A stretch of 64,000 bases of DNA from JAEUWI01 sp942492815 (GCA_942492815.1 OW818658.1:806001-870000), one strand, 5' to 3'. Shown: positions 1 to 9,687, numbered from the stretch's first letter. The notes: a model not told the origin generated them from the sequence alone. Program-made: numbers and translations.

Positions 1-30
1 TCGGCGCCATTCGGTTGAAGTGTTAAGAGA

Positions 31-60
31 CTCTATCGCTTCGCGATTGCGTGATAGAGT
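31..60. other. short inverted repeat at window edge
   Basis: An ACTCTATC arm and its complement GATAGAGT enclose a short GC-rich loop, so this could be the terminator of a gene outside the window or of the convergent TMEM175-like gene. There is no T tract on either side. I see no gene in the first 134 bases. Confidence 0.3.
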
Positions 61-134
61 GGCACCCGTAATGTACTCTAACCGCAACACATCATGTCTT
101 TAGTTTAATGTCGTGCAGGACGGTCCCGTCGCCT

Positions 135-707
135 TCAACCCACCGCTTTTTCCACTCGGGTGTCGGGGATGAACCACATCAGCGCCACGATCACGTAGAG
201 GCTTCCGGCGATCCAGGGACTGACGAAGGCGAGGCCGATGGCGGCGGCGTAGAGCAGGAGGGAGGCCTTTCCCTTTCGATCTCGGCCGAGTGCGCCCGCG
301 AGGCGGGATTCGTGGCCCTGTCCGCTGACGAGCGCGCACTGGAGCATCACGTAGGCCACGGAGGCCATGAAGAGGACCACGCCGTAGAGGGCGACGGGCA
401 GGGTGGCGAAGTGGTTTTCGCCCATCCACCCGGTCACGAAGGGGATCAGGGACAGCCAGAAGAGGAGGTGGAGATTGACCCACAGGATTCGGCCGTTGAC
501 CTTCTCCGTGGCGTGGAGCAGGTGATGGTGGTTGTTCCAGTAGATGCCGACATAGACGAAGCTGAGGATATAGCTCAGAAACACCGGCAGGAGGGGCTTC
601 AACGCGGCGAGGTCCGTGCCGTGAGGCACTTTCAGTTCCAGCACCATGATGGTGATGATGATGGCGAGCACGCCATCGCTGAACGCTTCCAATCGATTCT
701 TGGTCAT
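135..707 (-). CDS. TMEM175-family (DUF1211) potassium-channel-like membrane protein
   Basis: The 190-residue protein begins MTKNRLEAFSDGVLAI, the signature RxxxFSDGVxAI of the TMEM175/DUF1211 family at the start of the first helix. Bacterial members of this family are potassium-permeable channels in the cytoplasmic membrane. Several hydrophobic helices follow, which fits the usual length of about 200 residues. I chose the ATG at 707 because the family motif lies directly after it; a longer frame reaches 881 but its extra 58 residues look non-coding. The Shine-Dalgarno sequence is weak. The gene stands alone, downstream of the PKD lipoprotein gene on the same strand, with a repeat element between them. 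Confidence 0.85.
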   Translation of the reverse strand: MTKNRLEAFSDGVLAIIITIMVLELKVPHGTDLAALKPLLPVFLSYILSFVYVGIYWNNHHHLLHATEKVNGRILWVNLHLLFWLSLIPFVTGWMGENHFATLPVALYGVVLFMASVAYVMLQCALVSGQGHESRLAGALGRDRKGKASLLLYAAAIGLAFVSPWIAGSLYVIVALMWFIPDTRVEKAVG

Positions 708-766
708 GGGGTGTCCGTTTCGAAGGGAGGTAGGTGCCAATAGTTCGGCGGTCTTAAATCCGGTTT

Positions 767-836
767 CAGGGACAGCAGCGACAACAGAGACTACAGAATG
801 TTTTTTCTGCCGTCTCTGAGGTCCCTGCCGTCCCTG
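767..836. repeat. inverted tandem-unit repeat, CAGRGACNN type
   Basis: The left arm (767-796) is made of 9-base units (CAGGGACAG, CAGCGACAA, CAGAGACTA). The right arm (807-836) contains the reverse complement of the same kind of unit (AGGGACGGC, AGGGACCTC, AGAGACGGC). A ten-base T-rich spacer separates them. It sits between two genes on the minus strand and could fold into an imperfect hairpin. It shares its architecture with the repeats near 8.3, 37.4, 41.7, 45.1, 47.4, 56.8 and 59.0 kb. Confidence 0.7.
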
Positions 837-932
837 TGAATAACAAGTCAAGCTTTGATCCCACGACGGCAACCGAGTCATGGGTAAAGCAAAAGGCGCT
901 CCACGACTGTGAAGCGCCTTTGACTCAACACT

Positions 933-3089
933 TCACTCGTTGTATTCGATGAGTATCGGCTCGTCCAGCTCAATCAATCCATCGCCGGACAGCCATGTGG
1001 CGGCTTCGTTGCTCAAACTTGATTTGGTGGCGGGAGGGCACTGGCCCGTGCGGAGCAATTCCTTCTTGTGCGTGAACAGTGTCTTGTTCCCACTCGCGAG
1101 CTCGAAGCCCAGGATGCCGAAGCTGTAGCCCGCCGCGCCGATGAACTGGGCGTCGGCCGTCTGGCAGGGGGGGAAGAAGGGCGTGAAGGAGCCACCGACG
1201 AGGAAGGCCGTCTGCGCCCAGGGCACAAGCGTGCCACCCGCGATGCTCAGGGTCACTCGGGGAAAGCCGATGCCAAAGTTGGCCGAGATGGCGCTGGAGG
1301 CGCCCGTCTGGTGTATGGCGTCGCCGAAGGTGGTGTTGCCCGCGCGCCCGCCGGCCGTCACCTCGGTTCCATTGAAGGTGAAGCCGATGTCGCTGTCATA
1401 TTTGAAACTGGTGCCGACCTGAGCGCTGCCGTCAAGCGGGACCACCGCGTTGGCCACGAACTGGGCACCCACGCTGAGCGTGGCGGGGATATAGCCGATA
1501 ACGAAGGGGATCTTCATGATGGGCACGGGAATCTTGAAGTCGAGCGCGTCGGTGCCGGACCCGGCCATGACGAGCTTGAGGTCCGTGTTGCCGCGCAACC
1601 CCTTGAGCTCATGGCCGAAATTGGTGAGCTGACCGCTCTCGAACAGAATCTGGTTCTTGTTGCGAAATTGCTCAAACTGGCCCTTGGCGGTGAAGCGCGC
1701 CTTGACGCCCGCACCGATGCCTTTGGTCACCGTGAAATCGAAATCGGCGGCCGTCTTCTTGAGCACCACCGCGAGCTCATACTTGAATTCGCCCTGCTCG
1801 AAGGTGATGTTGATCGGGGTATCGGCCTTCACGGGGAATTCGCCCACGCCCGGGATTTCGATGCTCTTTACGGTGTCCGCCGTGAACTGGACGCCATAAT
1901 CCCAGGAGATATCCGCGTCTGGGAAAATCTCGTTCAAGGGCATTTCCTCGGTTTCGAGATAGATCTCGTTGCCGGTCACGTCCAGCACGGAGACTCGGCC
2001 CACTTCGATGCCGTCCAGGATCAGGGGCTCGCCCACGGCAATGGTCAGCCCGAGCCGGTCGGTTTCTGTCTTGTCCAGCAGATAGGCATGTTCGTCGGGA
2101 TTCCACTGGAGGATGACGTTCTCCAGCTCGGCCTCGGGCACGCGAAGGACATCGGAGGCAAGGGTCACTTCGAAGGTGGAAGTGTCGGGCTCCCAGGCCA
2201 CGTCCGCGCCCACGGTGATGAGATCGGCTTTTATTTCGGTGTCCACGCCGTCGAGGGTGGTGACCGTGAGGCTGACGGTGTAGGTGCCGGCCGTGCTGTA
2301 GATATGGGAAGGATCCGCCCCTTCGCTGGTCGTGCCGTCGCCAAAATCCCAGGTCCAGGTGGTGATGGGGCTCGTACCCGGTGTGGAATCATCGGTGAAC
2401 TGGACCGTCAGCGGGGCGTTGCCCGAAACCACGTCCGCGCTGAAGGCCGCCGTCGGGGCCGTGCCCGTGCCGGAAGTCACGGTGATCAGGTTGGATTGCA
2501 CTTCGTCGTCGCTGCCATCATCCGAGGTGACGGTAAGCGTGACGTTGTAGGTGCCTGCCGTATCGTAGACGTGGGAGGGGTTCTCCTCGGTGCTCGTCTC
2601 GCCGTCGCCAAAATCCCAGGTCCAGGCCTCAACGGGACTGCTGCCGTCCGCCGAGCCATCGGTAAACTGGACGGTCAGCGGAGCCGCGCCGGAGGTGGGC
2701 GTCGCGGTAAAATCGGCGGTGGGCGCAGTCGCTTCCTCCGAATTCACCGTGATCAGGCCCGTTTTCGTCTCCGTATCGGAGCCCTCCGCAGAGGTGACCG
2801 TCAGGGAGACCGTGAAGGTGCCTGGATTCGCATACTCATAGGTGGGACTTTCTTCGGTGCTGATGTTGCCATCGCCGAAGTTCCAATCCCACTCGGTGAT
2901 GGTACTCGTGCCATCGGTGGAGCTGTCCGTGAAGCTGACCACCAGCGGGGCGGTGCCCGAGGTGGGCGTGGCGGTGAAGGCCGCCGAGGGCTTGGTGGTC
3001 GGGGTTACCGGCGGGCACCCCGTGAGGCTGGCGGTGATGGACGCAAGTCCAAGGGTGGCAAGGATTGCACGAAGCAGGGGCATTTTCAC
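933..3089 (-). CDS. lipoprotein with three PKD domains
   Basis: The 718-residue protein starts with a lipoprotein signal peptide ending in LTGC, so Cys25 should carry the lipid. Three PKD domains follow at about residues 36-115, 125-205 and 213-293; each has a WDFGDG or WNFGDG core and a Y...AGTY or Y...PGTF strand. PKD domains are beta-sandwich modules of surface proteins involved in adhesion or polysaccharide binding. Residues 294-718 are rich in beta-forming sequence and I do not recognise them. The start is either GTG 3089 or ATG 3083; a GGAGAG lies six bases before the GTG. The product is probably anchored in the outer membrane and exposed at the surface. Confidence 0.8.
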   Translation of the reverse strand: MKMPLLRAILATLGLASITASLTGCPPVTPTTKPSAAFTATPTSGTAPLVVSFTDSSTDGTSTITEWDWNFGDGNISTEESPTYEYANPGTFTVSLTVTSAEGSDTETKTGLITVNSEEATAPTADFTATPTSGAAPLTVQFTDGSADGSSPVEAWTWDFGDGETSTEENPSHVYDTAGTYNVTLTVTSDDGSDDEVQSNLITVTSGTGTAPTAAFSADVVSGNAPLTVQFTDDSTPGTSPITTWTWDFGDGTTSEGADPSHIYSTAGTYTVSLTVTTLDGVDTEIKADLITVGADVAWEPDTSTFEVTLASDVLRVPEAELENVILQWNPDEHAYLLDKTETDRLGLTIAVGEPLILDGIEVGRVSVLDVTGNEIYLETEEMPLNEIFPDADISWDYGVQFTADTVKSIEIPGVGEFPVKADTPINITFEQGEFKYELAVVLKKTAADFDFTVTKGIGAGVKARFTAKGQFEQFRNKNQILFESGQLTNFGHELKGLRGNTDLKLVMAGSGTDALDFKIPVPIMKIPFVIGYIPATLSVGAQFVANAVVPLDGSAQVGTSFKYDSDIGFTFNGTEVTAGGRAGNTTFGDAIHQTGASSAISANFGIGFPRVTLSIAGGTLVPWAQTAFLVGGSFTPFFPPCQTADAQFIGAAGYSFGILGFELASGNKTLFTHKKELLRTGQCPPATKSSLSNEAATWLSGDGLIELDEPILIEYNE

Positions 3090-3556
3090 GGGCTACTCTC
3101 CAAGTGGGGCGAGTGGGGCTGCCACGTGAGGCCCCACCGGGGAACACGAGCCCACCCGCGCTTGTCAAGAGTTTAATAGTCGCGTGGCCCCAGGATCAAA
3201 CCGATTGAGCCCCCGGAGGCCCGCCCAAGGTGCCGGGAATGGAGCGCCCCGGGAATTCGTTAGATATAACACGCTCCCGCGAATTCTGTCCGTCCCGGTC
3301 TGTTCTGGAACAGAACGCTGCGGGACCTGTTCGCCACAAGTGGTTGGCATTAAACCATCAACATACAGTAGAATACCCCGCTGCAATCTGAATACCTTCG
3401 TGTGCAAGGGCCGTGAGTCTCAGATTGCGGACCCAGACATCCACCAGGAAATCCGCCTGCTTTTTTGGCGGCCCCCATATACGCCCGCGGAGACGTGTAT
3501 CCGTGGCGTGCGATTTCGAGCAATCGGAACGGGCAATGAAGGAAAGGCACCAGTCC
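3090..3556. other. divergent intergenic region with operator-like palindrome
   Basis: This holds the control regions of the PKD lipoprotein gene (leftwards) and the oxidoreductase gene (rightwards). I see no convincing gene. A palindrome lies at 3300-3313, and a possible promoter for the rightward gene is TTGGCA at 3342 with TAGAAT about 19 bases later, a rather long spacer. Confidence 0.4.
3300..3313. promoter_or_regulatory. candidate operator CTGTTC-TG-GAACAG
   Basis: Two perfect six-base inverted arms with a two-base centre lie 244 bases upstream of the oxidoreductase start and 210 bases upstream of the divergent lipoprotein gene. The form fits a dimeric repressor site, but the protein that binds is unknown and the site is seen only once. 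Confidence 0.3.
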
Positions 3557-6500
3557 ATGTCGAAACCCAAGTATCCGGGCATGCGTATCACCACCAACGG
3601 GAACCAGCTCGTTTCGTATCATACCGAGACCCGCGTGACCGACGGTGGTATCTTCTACCCGATTACGGCATCCACGGAAATGGGCGAGCTCTACCAGCAG
3701 TCCTACGCCGAGGGCAAGCTCAATGTATTTGGCCGCCAGAAGATCGCCATCGAAACTGAGGGCGAGCACGCGGCCCAGGGCGGCGCGATTGCCTTCTCCG
3801 TGACCGGACGTCGCACGGTGAACTTCACCAGCGGCCAGGGCATCGTCTACGCCATCGAGCAGTACTACCACGCCCCCGGCAAGCTCTCCACCATGGTGGT
3901 GGAAGTGGCCGCGCGCGCGCTGACGAAGCATGCCCTCAACGTACACTGCGGACACGACGATATTTACGCCGCTCTCGACGTGGGCTGGATCATGCTCTTC
4001 GGCAAGGACGCCCAACAGGCGGCCGACCAGGCCCTCATTATCCGCAAGGTGACAGAACTCTCGCTTACGCCCGGCATGAACATCCAGGACGGTTTCCTGA
4101 CCTCTCACCTGGAGCGGACTTTCCTCAAGCACGAGTCCGACCTCATCCGCGAATTCCTCGGTTCACCCGACGATATGATCGACTGCCCCACCGAGGGCCA
4201 GCGCGTCCTCTTCGGGCCGAAGCGCCTGCGCGTGCCCAAGGTGATCGACCTGATGCACCCGGCAATGATCGGTCCGGTGCAGAACCAGGAACACTACATG
4301 AACGGCGTGGCCGCGCGCCGGAACAACTTCATCGAGCCGATTCTGGGCTTCCTGGAAGCGGCCTACAAGGAATTCGGCGAGCTGACGGGCCGTCACTATG
4401 GCCTGCTCACGGAATACAAAACCGACGACGCCGACACGGTATTTATCTCCATGGGCTCGGCGGCGGAAAATATTGAGGCCGCCTGCGATCACCTTCGGGC
4501 GACGCGCGGCGCGAAGGTGGGCTCGATCCACCTCAATGTGATTCGTCCTTTCCCCGAAGCCGCCATCGTGAATGCGGTCAAGGGCAAGAAACAGATTATC
4601 GTGCTGGAGCGCACCGACGAGCCCCTCGCGAGTGACAATCCCATCGCCCGCGACCTGCGCACGGCCCTCAGCAAAGCCCGCCAGAACCACGACGGGCTGG
4701 CCTATGCCGGTATCCCCGCGATTCCCGAGATGCCCCACATTGCCACGGGCATTTACGGCCTCGGCTCGCGCGATTTTCGCCCTGAAGACATCATCGGCGC
4801 CTACGAATACACCCAGGGCCAGATCAAGCGTCAGGACGGCAAATCCCTGGCCGACGGCGAGTCCTTCTTCACGCTGGGTATCGAGCACCCCTACAACGTG
4901 CGTTCGGAAGAGACGCCTTCGCTCCTCCCGGAGAACGCCATCGCGGTGCGCCTCCACTCCATCGGCGGCTGGGGCATGATCACCACGGGTAAAAACCTGG
5001 CTGAGATCGTCGGCGAGATCGGCACCCATGTGGCCGATCGCGACGGCGTGAAAGATGAGCTGGGCCAGCCCGGCGAAGTGATTCACATCAGCGCGAATCC
5101 GAAGTACGGCTCCGAAAAGAAGGGCTCGCCCACCTCGTACTTCCTGGTGGCGGCGCCCGAGCGCGTACGCGTCAACTGCGACCTGCGCCACGTGAGCGTG
5201 GTGCTCTGCTGCGACCCGCGGGCCTTCACCCATATCAACCCTATTGAAGGCATCGCCGAAGGCGGCACGCTGGTGTGGGAATCGGATGAGACACCGGAAA
5301 AGGCGTGGACCCGCATCCCGAAGAAATACCGCCAGCAAATTGTGGATAAGAAGATCAACGTCTTTATCCTGCCCGGCTTCCAGATTGCCAAGGAGGCGAC
5401 GGACCGCCACGATCTTCAACTGCGCATGCAGGGCAATGCCTTCCTGGGCGCCTTCTTCAAGGTTTCGCCGCTGCTGGCCCACTTCGGCATTTCGGAGGAA
5501 CTCTTCCGGGAGCTGGTGCTGGCCCAGTACAACAAGAAATTCGGCCGCTTCGGCGAGTCTGTCGTTCAGTCGAACATGCAGGTGATGATCCAGGGTGGCG
5601 AACGCATCCAGCGCGTGGAGTATGGCGAGATCGCGGCGATCGACACCTCGTCCATGCGCGGTTTGGCACTGGAAGCCGTCGGCGGCTGCGGCACGCGATG
5701 CGGCTGCGAGACGCCCGCGGCCCAGCCCGAGCGCACCCCCATGTACAAGCTGAAAACTTTCGACGACGAGTTCCGCGCCGGTCTGGGCTATGACCAGCCC
5801 GCGTCGCCCCTGTCGTCGGTGGGCATCATGGCGGCCGGCACCGGCGCAACGGCCTCGAAATATGGCGCGCGTCGCGAAACACCCCGGTGGATTCCCGAGA
5901 ACTGCACCCAGTGCATGGAATGCATCGCGGCCTGTCCGGACACCGCGCTGCCCAACACGGCCCAGGATCTCTCCACCATCCTGAGCACCGCCATCAACAA
6001 CTACATCAGCGACCAGGAAAGCCGCGAGAAGCTGCTCGCGGCACTGCCCGCACTGGATTCCGCCGTTCGCGCCAAGATGTTGGAAAACGCTAAGAACGAC
6101 AGCCCGCCCTCCTATGTGGAACTGGTGATGGACGAAGTCGATCTGCAGGGTTACGCCACGGGCCAGACCCGCACGGAGTTGAACGTCGTGCTGAGCAAGG
6201 TGCCGGTGGCCTACTCCAAGGTGAACGCCGTGTTCGCCAGCCGGGAGAAGAAGGAAACCGGCGCCGGTGGCATGTTCTCCATCTTTGTATCCGACCTGTG
6301 CAAGGGTTGCGGCGAGTGCGTCACCGAGTGCGGCGACCACAACGCGCTGGTGATGGTGCCCGACAACGAAGAGATCAACTCCGGGATTACCTCGGCCCAG
6401 AATTTCTTCGACCTGCTGCCCGAAACGCCCAGCAAGTACCTCGGCCTTTACGACGCGGAAACGCCCGAGCAGTCGCGCCAGGCGGCGCTGCGTAACCACT

Positions 6501-8197
6501 TCATGGTGCGCAAGAATTACGAAGCCCTGGTTTCCGGCGACGGCGCCTGCGCGGGTTGCGGCGAGAAGTCGGTGCTCCACGCACTGGCTTCCGTGACCGA
6601 GGCCTACATGCGCCCGCTCTATCACAACAAGGCCCGTCGCCTGCGCATCAAGGCCGACGAACTCGAGAAGAATGGCGTTGCGCAACTTCAGGCCTGGGCG
6701 AAAGACGCGCCCCAGTCCTACGCGATCATGAAGCGCTCCGTGGCCCACATCATCATGGGCCTCGGCGGCGAGACCGACGAAGACACCCTCGCCCGGCTGG
6801 ACGGCCACGGCCCCATCAGCGACGCGGAGATCATCGAGGCGCTCGTCGCTACGCTCCGCCAGACGGCCTTCAACCACGACAGCCTTCAGGCCCTCGACGG
6901 CCGCCTGTCCAACGGCATGTCCGTCATGGCCATGGGCGCGCACACGGGCTGCAACACGGTGTACGGTTCCACCCCGCCGAATAATCCGCACCCCTATCCC
7001 TGGATGAATTCCCTCTTCCAGGACGGCGCCACGATTAGCTGGCTCATGGGCGAAAGCTTCATGATCGAGAACGCCCGCTTCTCCATCGCGCCCGAGCGCA
7101 TGGCGAACCATCTGCTCGAAGGGACGGCAATCACCGAGCAGGACTACTTCAACTACACCCACTTCACCGACACGCTGATGACCGATCAGGAAGTCGCCGA
7201 GCTGCCCAAGGTCTGGTGCGTCGGCGGCGACGGCGGTATGGGCGACATCGGCTACCAGAACGTGTCCAAGGTCATCGTGCAGAACCGGCCCAATGTGAAG
7301 TGCCTGATGCTCGACACGCAGGTGTACTCCAACACCGGCGGCCAGAACTCCGACGCTTCGCCCATGACCGGCGGCTTCGACATGAACCAGTTCGGCAAGG
7401 CCTCCCAGGGCAAGCTGGTGGAGATGAAGAATATCGCGGAGTCGTTCACCAGCGGCCACGGTTCGCCCTACATCGCCCAAGTGTCCATGGCGGACGAGCC
7501 CAAGTTCTACAAGTGCCTGTTGGACGGCCTCACCTACCGCGGCACGGCCTTCTACCTGGCCTACACAACCTGCCAGCCGGAACACGGCGTGGCGGACGAC
7601 ATGGCCACGCAGCAGGCGAAAATGGTGCGCGATTCGCGCGGCCTGCCCGAGTTCACCTTCAACCCTGCGCTGGGCGAGACCTATGCCGAGGCCCTGAGTG
7701 TTAAGGGCAACCGCAACCAGGAGCGCGACTGGATGGAGGCGACCTACGCCGCCACCAAGGAAAAGTACAACTACACCGTGAGCCACTGGGCCGCGACCGA
7801 AGCCCGCTTCCGCCAGCACATCAAAAAGGCGACGGACGAGGAAATCCAGGGCATGGTGCTGCTGGACAACGTTATCCTCTGCATGGACCAGACGGACGTG
7901 ATCAACCGCCGCTACCTCGATCCCGACCACCGCGCCTTCGTGCCCGATTTCGGGGCCTACGTCAAGGTGGAAGGGGCCAACGGCAAGATTATCCCCATGA
8001 AACTGTCCCGCCAGATGGTGCTCTTCAACGTCGAGCGCCGCAAGGCTTGGCGCATGCTCCAGAGCAAGTCCGGCCAGGAAAACAAGGACTACATCAAGCA
8101 GCGCGAATTGCTCAAGCAACTCGACGCGGGCAAGATCACCCGCGAAGACGTCTGGGCCAGGGGCTACGGCGCGCTGGAAGAAGTCGCCGCGAAATAG
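3557..8197 (+). CDS. pyruvate:ferredoxin (2-oxoacid:acceptor) oxidoreductase, long form
   Basis: This 1546-residue enzyme should oxidise pyruvate with CoA to acetyl-CoA and CO2 and reduce ferredoxin in the cytoplasm. Domain order matches NifJ/PFOR. An N-terminal pyrimidine-binding domain has YPITASTEM where YPITPS is usual. A transketolase-C-like domain, a gamma domain, two [4Fe-4S] motifs (CTQCMECIAACP from Cys783 and CKGCGECVTEC from Cys915) and a TPP domain follow. The TPP domain has CAGCGEK at Cys998 and GDGGMGD near 1224, followed by NTGGQNS. Usual length is about 1170-1200; the extra length lies between the two clusters (about 130 residues) and after CAGCGEK (about 150). A GGAAAGG nine bases upstream supports ATG 3557. 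A strong terminator follows. Confidence 0.93.
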   Translation: MSKPKYPGMRITTNGNQLVSYHTETRVTDGGIFYPITASTEMGELYQQSYAEGKLNVFGRQKIAIETEGEHAAQGGAIAFSVTGRRTVNFTSGQGIVYAIEQYYHAPGKLSTMVVEVAARALTKHALNVHCGHDDIYAALDVGWIMLFGKDAQQAADQALIIRKVTELSLTPGMNIQDGFLTSHLERTFLKHESDLIREFLGSPDDMIDCPTEGQRVLFGPKRLRVPKVIDLMHPAMIGPVQNQEHYMNGVAARRNNFIEPILGFLEAAYKEFGELTGRHYGLLTEYKTDDADTVFISMGSAAENIEAACDHLRATRGAKVGSIHLNVIRPFPEAAIVNAVKGKKQIIVLERTDEPLASDNPIARDLRTALSKARQNHDGLAYAGIPAIPEMPHIATGIYGLGSRDFRPEDIIGAYEYTQGQIKRQDGKSLADGESFFTLGIEHPYNVRSEETPSLLPENAIAVRLHSIGGWGMITTGKNLAEIVGEIGTHVADRDGVKDELGQPGEVIHISANPKYGSEKKGSPTSYFLVAAPERVRVNCDLRHVSVVLCCDPRAFTHINPIEGIAEGGTLVWESDETPEKAWTRIPKKYRQQIVDKKINVFILPGFQIAKEATDRHDLQLRMQGNAFLGAFFKVSPLLAHFGISEELFRELVLAQYNKKFGRFGESVVQSNMQVMIQGGERIQRVEYGEIAAIDTSSMRGLALEAVGGCGTRCGCETPAAQPERTPMYKLKTFDDEFRAGLGYDQPASPLSSVGIMAAGTGATASKYGARRETPRWIPENCTQCMECIAACPDTALPNTAQDLSTILSTAINNYISDQESREKLLAALPALDSAVRAKMLENAKNDSPPSYVELVMDEVDLQGYATGQTRTELNVVLSKVPVAYSKVNAVFASREKKETGAGGMFSIFVSDLCKGCGECVTECGDHNALVMVPDNEEINSGITSAQNFFDLLPETPSKYLGLYDAETPEQSRQAALRNHFMVRKNYEALVSGDGACAGCGEKSVLHALASVTEAYMRPLYHNKARRLRIKADELEKNGVAQLQAWAKDAPQSYAIMKRSVAHIIMGLGGETDEDTLARLDGHGPISDAEIIEALVATLRQTAFNHDSLQALDGRLSNGMSVMAMGAHTGCNTVYGSTPPNNPHPYPWMNSLFQDGATISWLMGESFMIENARFSIAPERMANHLLEGTAITEQDYFNYTHFTDTLMTDQEVAELPKVWCVGGDGGMGDIGYQNVSKVIVQNRPNVKCLMLDTQVYSNTGGQNSDASPMTGGFDMNQFGKASQGKLVEMKNIAESFTSGHGSPYIAQVSMADEPKFYKCLLDGLTYRGTAFYLAYTTCQPEHGVADDMATQQAKMVRDSRGLPEFTFNPALGETYAEALSVKGNRNQERDWMEATYAATKEKYNYTVSHWAATEARFRQHIKKATDEEIQGMVLLDNVILCMDQTDVINRRYLDPDHRAFVPDFGAYVKVEGANGKIIPMKLSRQMVLFNVERRKAWRMLQSKSGQENKDYIKQRELLKQLDAGKITREDVWARGYGALEEVAAK

Positions 8198-8223
8198 GCG
8201 GCTCCTGGACAGAGTAGATTGCG

Positions 8224-8261
8224 ATCACCCGCGCTTCGAAATGAGGCGCGGGTGATTTTTT
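8224..8261 (+). terminator. Rho-independent terminator of the oxidoreductase gene
   Basis: A perfect 11-bp stem (ATCACCCGCGC and its complement) with an 11-base loop is followed by a T6 tract, 27 bases after the stop codon at 8197. Confidence 0.9.
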
Positions 8262-8312
8262 GTGGATGGGGCGGGAAGGGGGCTTTTCTTTTCTGATTTG
8301 CGCTGCCATAAC

Positions 8313-8379
8313 CGATACGACGGATGGAGCCGATAGGACTGATACCTCATATCCGTCCTATCCGTCGAATCCGTCCTTT
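8313..8379. repeat. inverted tandem-unit repeat, RGACGGATA type
   Basis: The left arm (8313-8344) carries 9-base units such as ATACGACGG and ATAGGACTG. The right arm (8351-8379) is the complement of AAGGACGG, ATTCGACGG and ATAGGACGG. The spacer is only about six bases. It lies in the gap between the oxidoreductase terminator and the antitoxin gene. The unit closely resembles the inner unit of the repeat near 45.1 kb. Confidence 0.7.
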
Positions 8380-8476
8380 GACCCACCTGTTGCAGATTTG
8401 GGCCTATTGACATGCTGCCGGGCGAATGCTTTAATTGCATAGAAGGGCCACGCACTTAATTTAGAGGTTCCAGCAC

Positions 8477-8704
8477 ATGACCATCGATCAACTGAAAAGC
8501 GAAATTGGGAAACTCGACCTCGCCGACAAACTGTTGCTTGTCGAAGATGTTTGGGATTCTATCGCGGACGAGAATGAGTCGCTTCCCATGCCCGAGTGGC
8601 ATCGGAAAGAACTCGAGCGCCGTTCCGAGGAGCATCGGAAGGGAGAGCTCGAGCTTCACGATTCGGAGGATGTTCATCAAGCGATTCGCGATAAGAGTAA
8701 GTGA
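8477..8704 (+). CDS. addiction module antitoxin-like protein (TIGR02574 / Unstab_antitox family)
   Basis: The 75-residue acidic protein contains KLDLADKLLLVEDVWDSI and LPMPEWHRKELERR, which fit the small 'putative addiction module component' family found upstream of RelE/ParE toxins. Such proteins neutralise the toxin and repress the shared promoter. The stop codon overlaps a GTG of the next frame by four bases (GTGA), the usual antitoxin-toxin coupling, but that frame closes after 17 codons. It therefore appears to be an orphan antitoxin. Confidence 0.75.
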   Translation: MTIDQLKSEIGKLDLADKLLLVEDVWDSIADENESLPMPEWHRKELERRSEEHRKGELELHDSEDVHQAIRDKSK

Positions 8705-8754
8705 AAACTCGCTGGACCTTTCGAGCCAATGAGAAACTCGCGTTGGATGGGTGA
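8701..8754 (+). pseudogene. remnant of the cognate toxin gene
   Basis: GTG 8701 overlaps the antitoxin stop and reads VKTRWTFRANEKLALDG before a TGA. The place and overlap are those of a RelE/ParE-type toxin, and the basic N-terminus would suit one, but no toxin body follows in any frame before the membrane protein gene. This is an inference from position; the residues alone do not prove the family. Confidence 0.35.
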
Positions 8755-8789
8755 CGCGGAGCAACCAAGTCGCCGCTGCTGGATGAAAG

Positions 8790-9590
8790 GTGTTTGTTAT
8801 CATGGGGCGCTTTCCACAAGAGGGACTGAGACCAACGCTGGTTGCCGCAGTCCTGTCTTTCGTCGGCATACTTGTCTGGGCGATTCACGCGGCGCTTACA
8901 GCGATGCTGCCGCCCTTCGAGGGGCCGCTTGATTGGACCGTTCACGCGCTTATGGGCATGCTCAAGCTGGGAACGATCCTGCTTTTTCCGCTTGCGATAA
9001 GGCCCCTTTACAGACGTCTTCATGGAAGCGTTCGGAATGTCGGAGTCTGCGCTCTATTTTTCGGGCTGGGTTACTTGGGCGTGTTCGTACTCTACATCCT
9101 CCTTGGAAGGGAATCTTTGGCTGAGTACGTAAGCGATCATGTCGTTCGATTCTATTACCTGAACTCGCCTGTGCTCGACGAGTTTCCCTACATCGGGCTG
9201 GAGGAATGGCGCGCCCAGTGGGCGCGGGGGATACCTCAGGCGAAGGAAGTGGTCCTGATGGCAATCTTTCTCGTGGGACTCGTGGCACCTGGATACTTTT
9301 TCGGCTCACGCTGGGAAGCGCTCACGTTTGCCTCGGTGATGCTGATTGCCATATGCAGTCTTTTGCCACTTGCCTTCGGTCTGGTGCTTTGGGACTATGA
9401 TACGTTCCTCGGCGGTGTATTCTTTGATTTGCTCTCGCTTGACCTGCTTCCGATCATGTGGTGGTTCGTCGGCGGGTCCAGCGTCGTCTTCTTGGTACTT
9501 GCAACCACGTTTTATTGCTATGTGTTTGTCTACTGTCGCATGGTGTCTCCGCTAATCATTGATAATGACGGCATTGGGCTAGCGCGCTAA
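8790..9590 (+). CDS. hypothetical polytopic membrane protein
   Basis: The 266-residue protein has about six strongly hydrophobic segments (near residues 14-38, 50-70, 84-105, 155-175, 180-205 and 232-255) and few soluble stretches. I do not recognise the family. It starts at GTG 8790 or ATG 8802; the AAAGG ending at 8790 would serve the ATG. It lies in an accessory block between a toxin-antitoxin remnant and a tRNA-like fragment, and has no operon partner. Confidence 0.6.
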   Translation: MFVIMGRFPQEGLRPTLVAAVLSFVGILVWAIHAALTAMLPPFEGPLDWTVHALMGMLKLGTILLFPLAIRPLYRRLHGSVRNVGVCALFFGLGYLGVFVLYILLGRESLAEYVSDHVVRFYYLNSPVLDEFPYIGLEEWRAQWARGIPQAKEVVLMAIFLVGLVAPGYFFGSRWEALTFASVMLIAICSLLPLAFGLVLWDYDTFLGGVFFDLLSLDLLPIMWWFVGGSSVVFLVLATTFYCYVFVYCRMVSPLIIDNDGIGLAR

Positions 9591-9687
9591 GGCGCTCTGG
9601 GCAAGAGGAGGGCCATTAAGCGTGAAAACAATCAGTGGGACGGTTCCGTTTCGTCCGCTTGTGCAGCGCCACCCGGATCCCGTAGCA

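Noticed and set aside
3300..3313. CTGTTC-TG-GAACAG as an SOS (LexA) box
   Set aside because: The half-sites are like known LexA boxes but the two-base spacing is wrong, and neither neighbouring gene is a DNA-repair gene. Kept only as an operator candidate.
4163..8119. A minus-strand open frame of 1318 codons across the oxidoreductase gene
   Set aside because: It mirrors the high-GC codon pattern of the plus-strand gene, has no ribosome site or family motif, and the plus strand has unmistakable cofactor motifs over the same bases.
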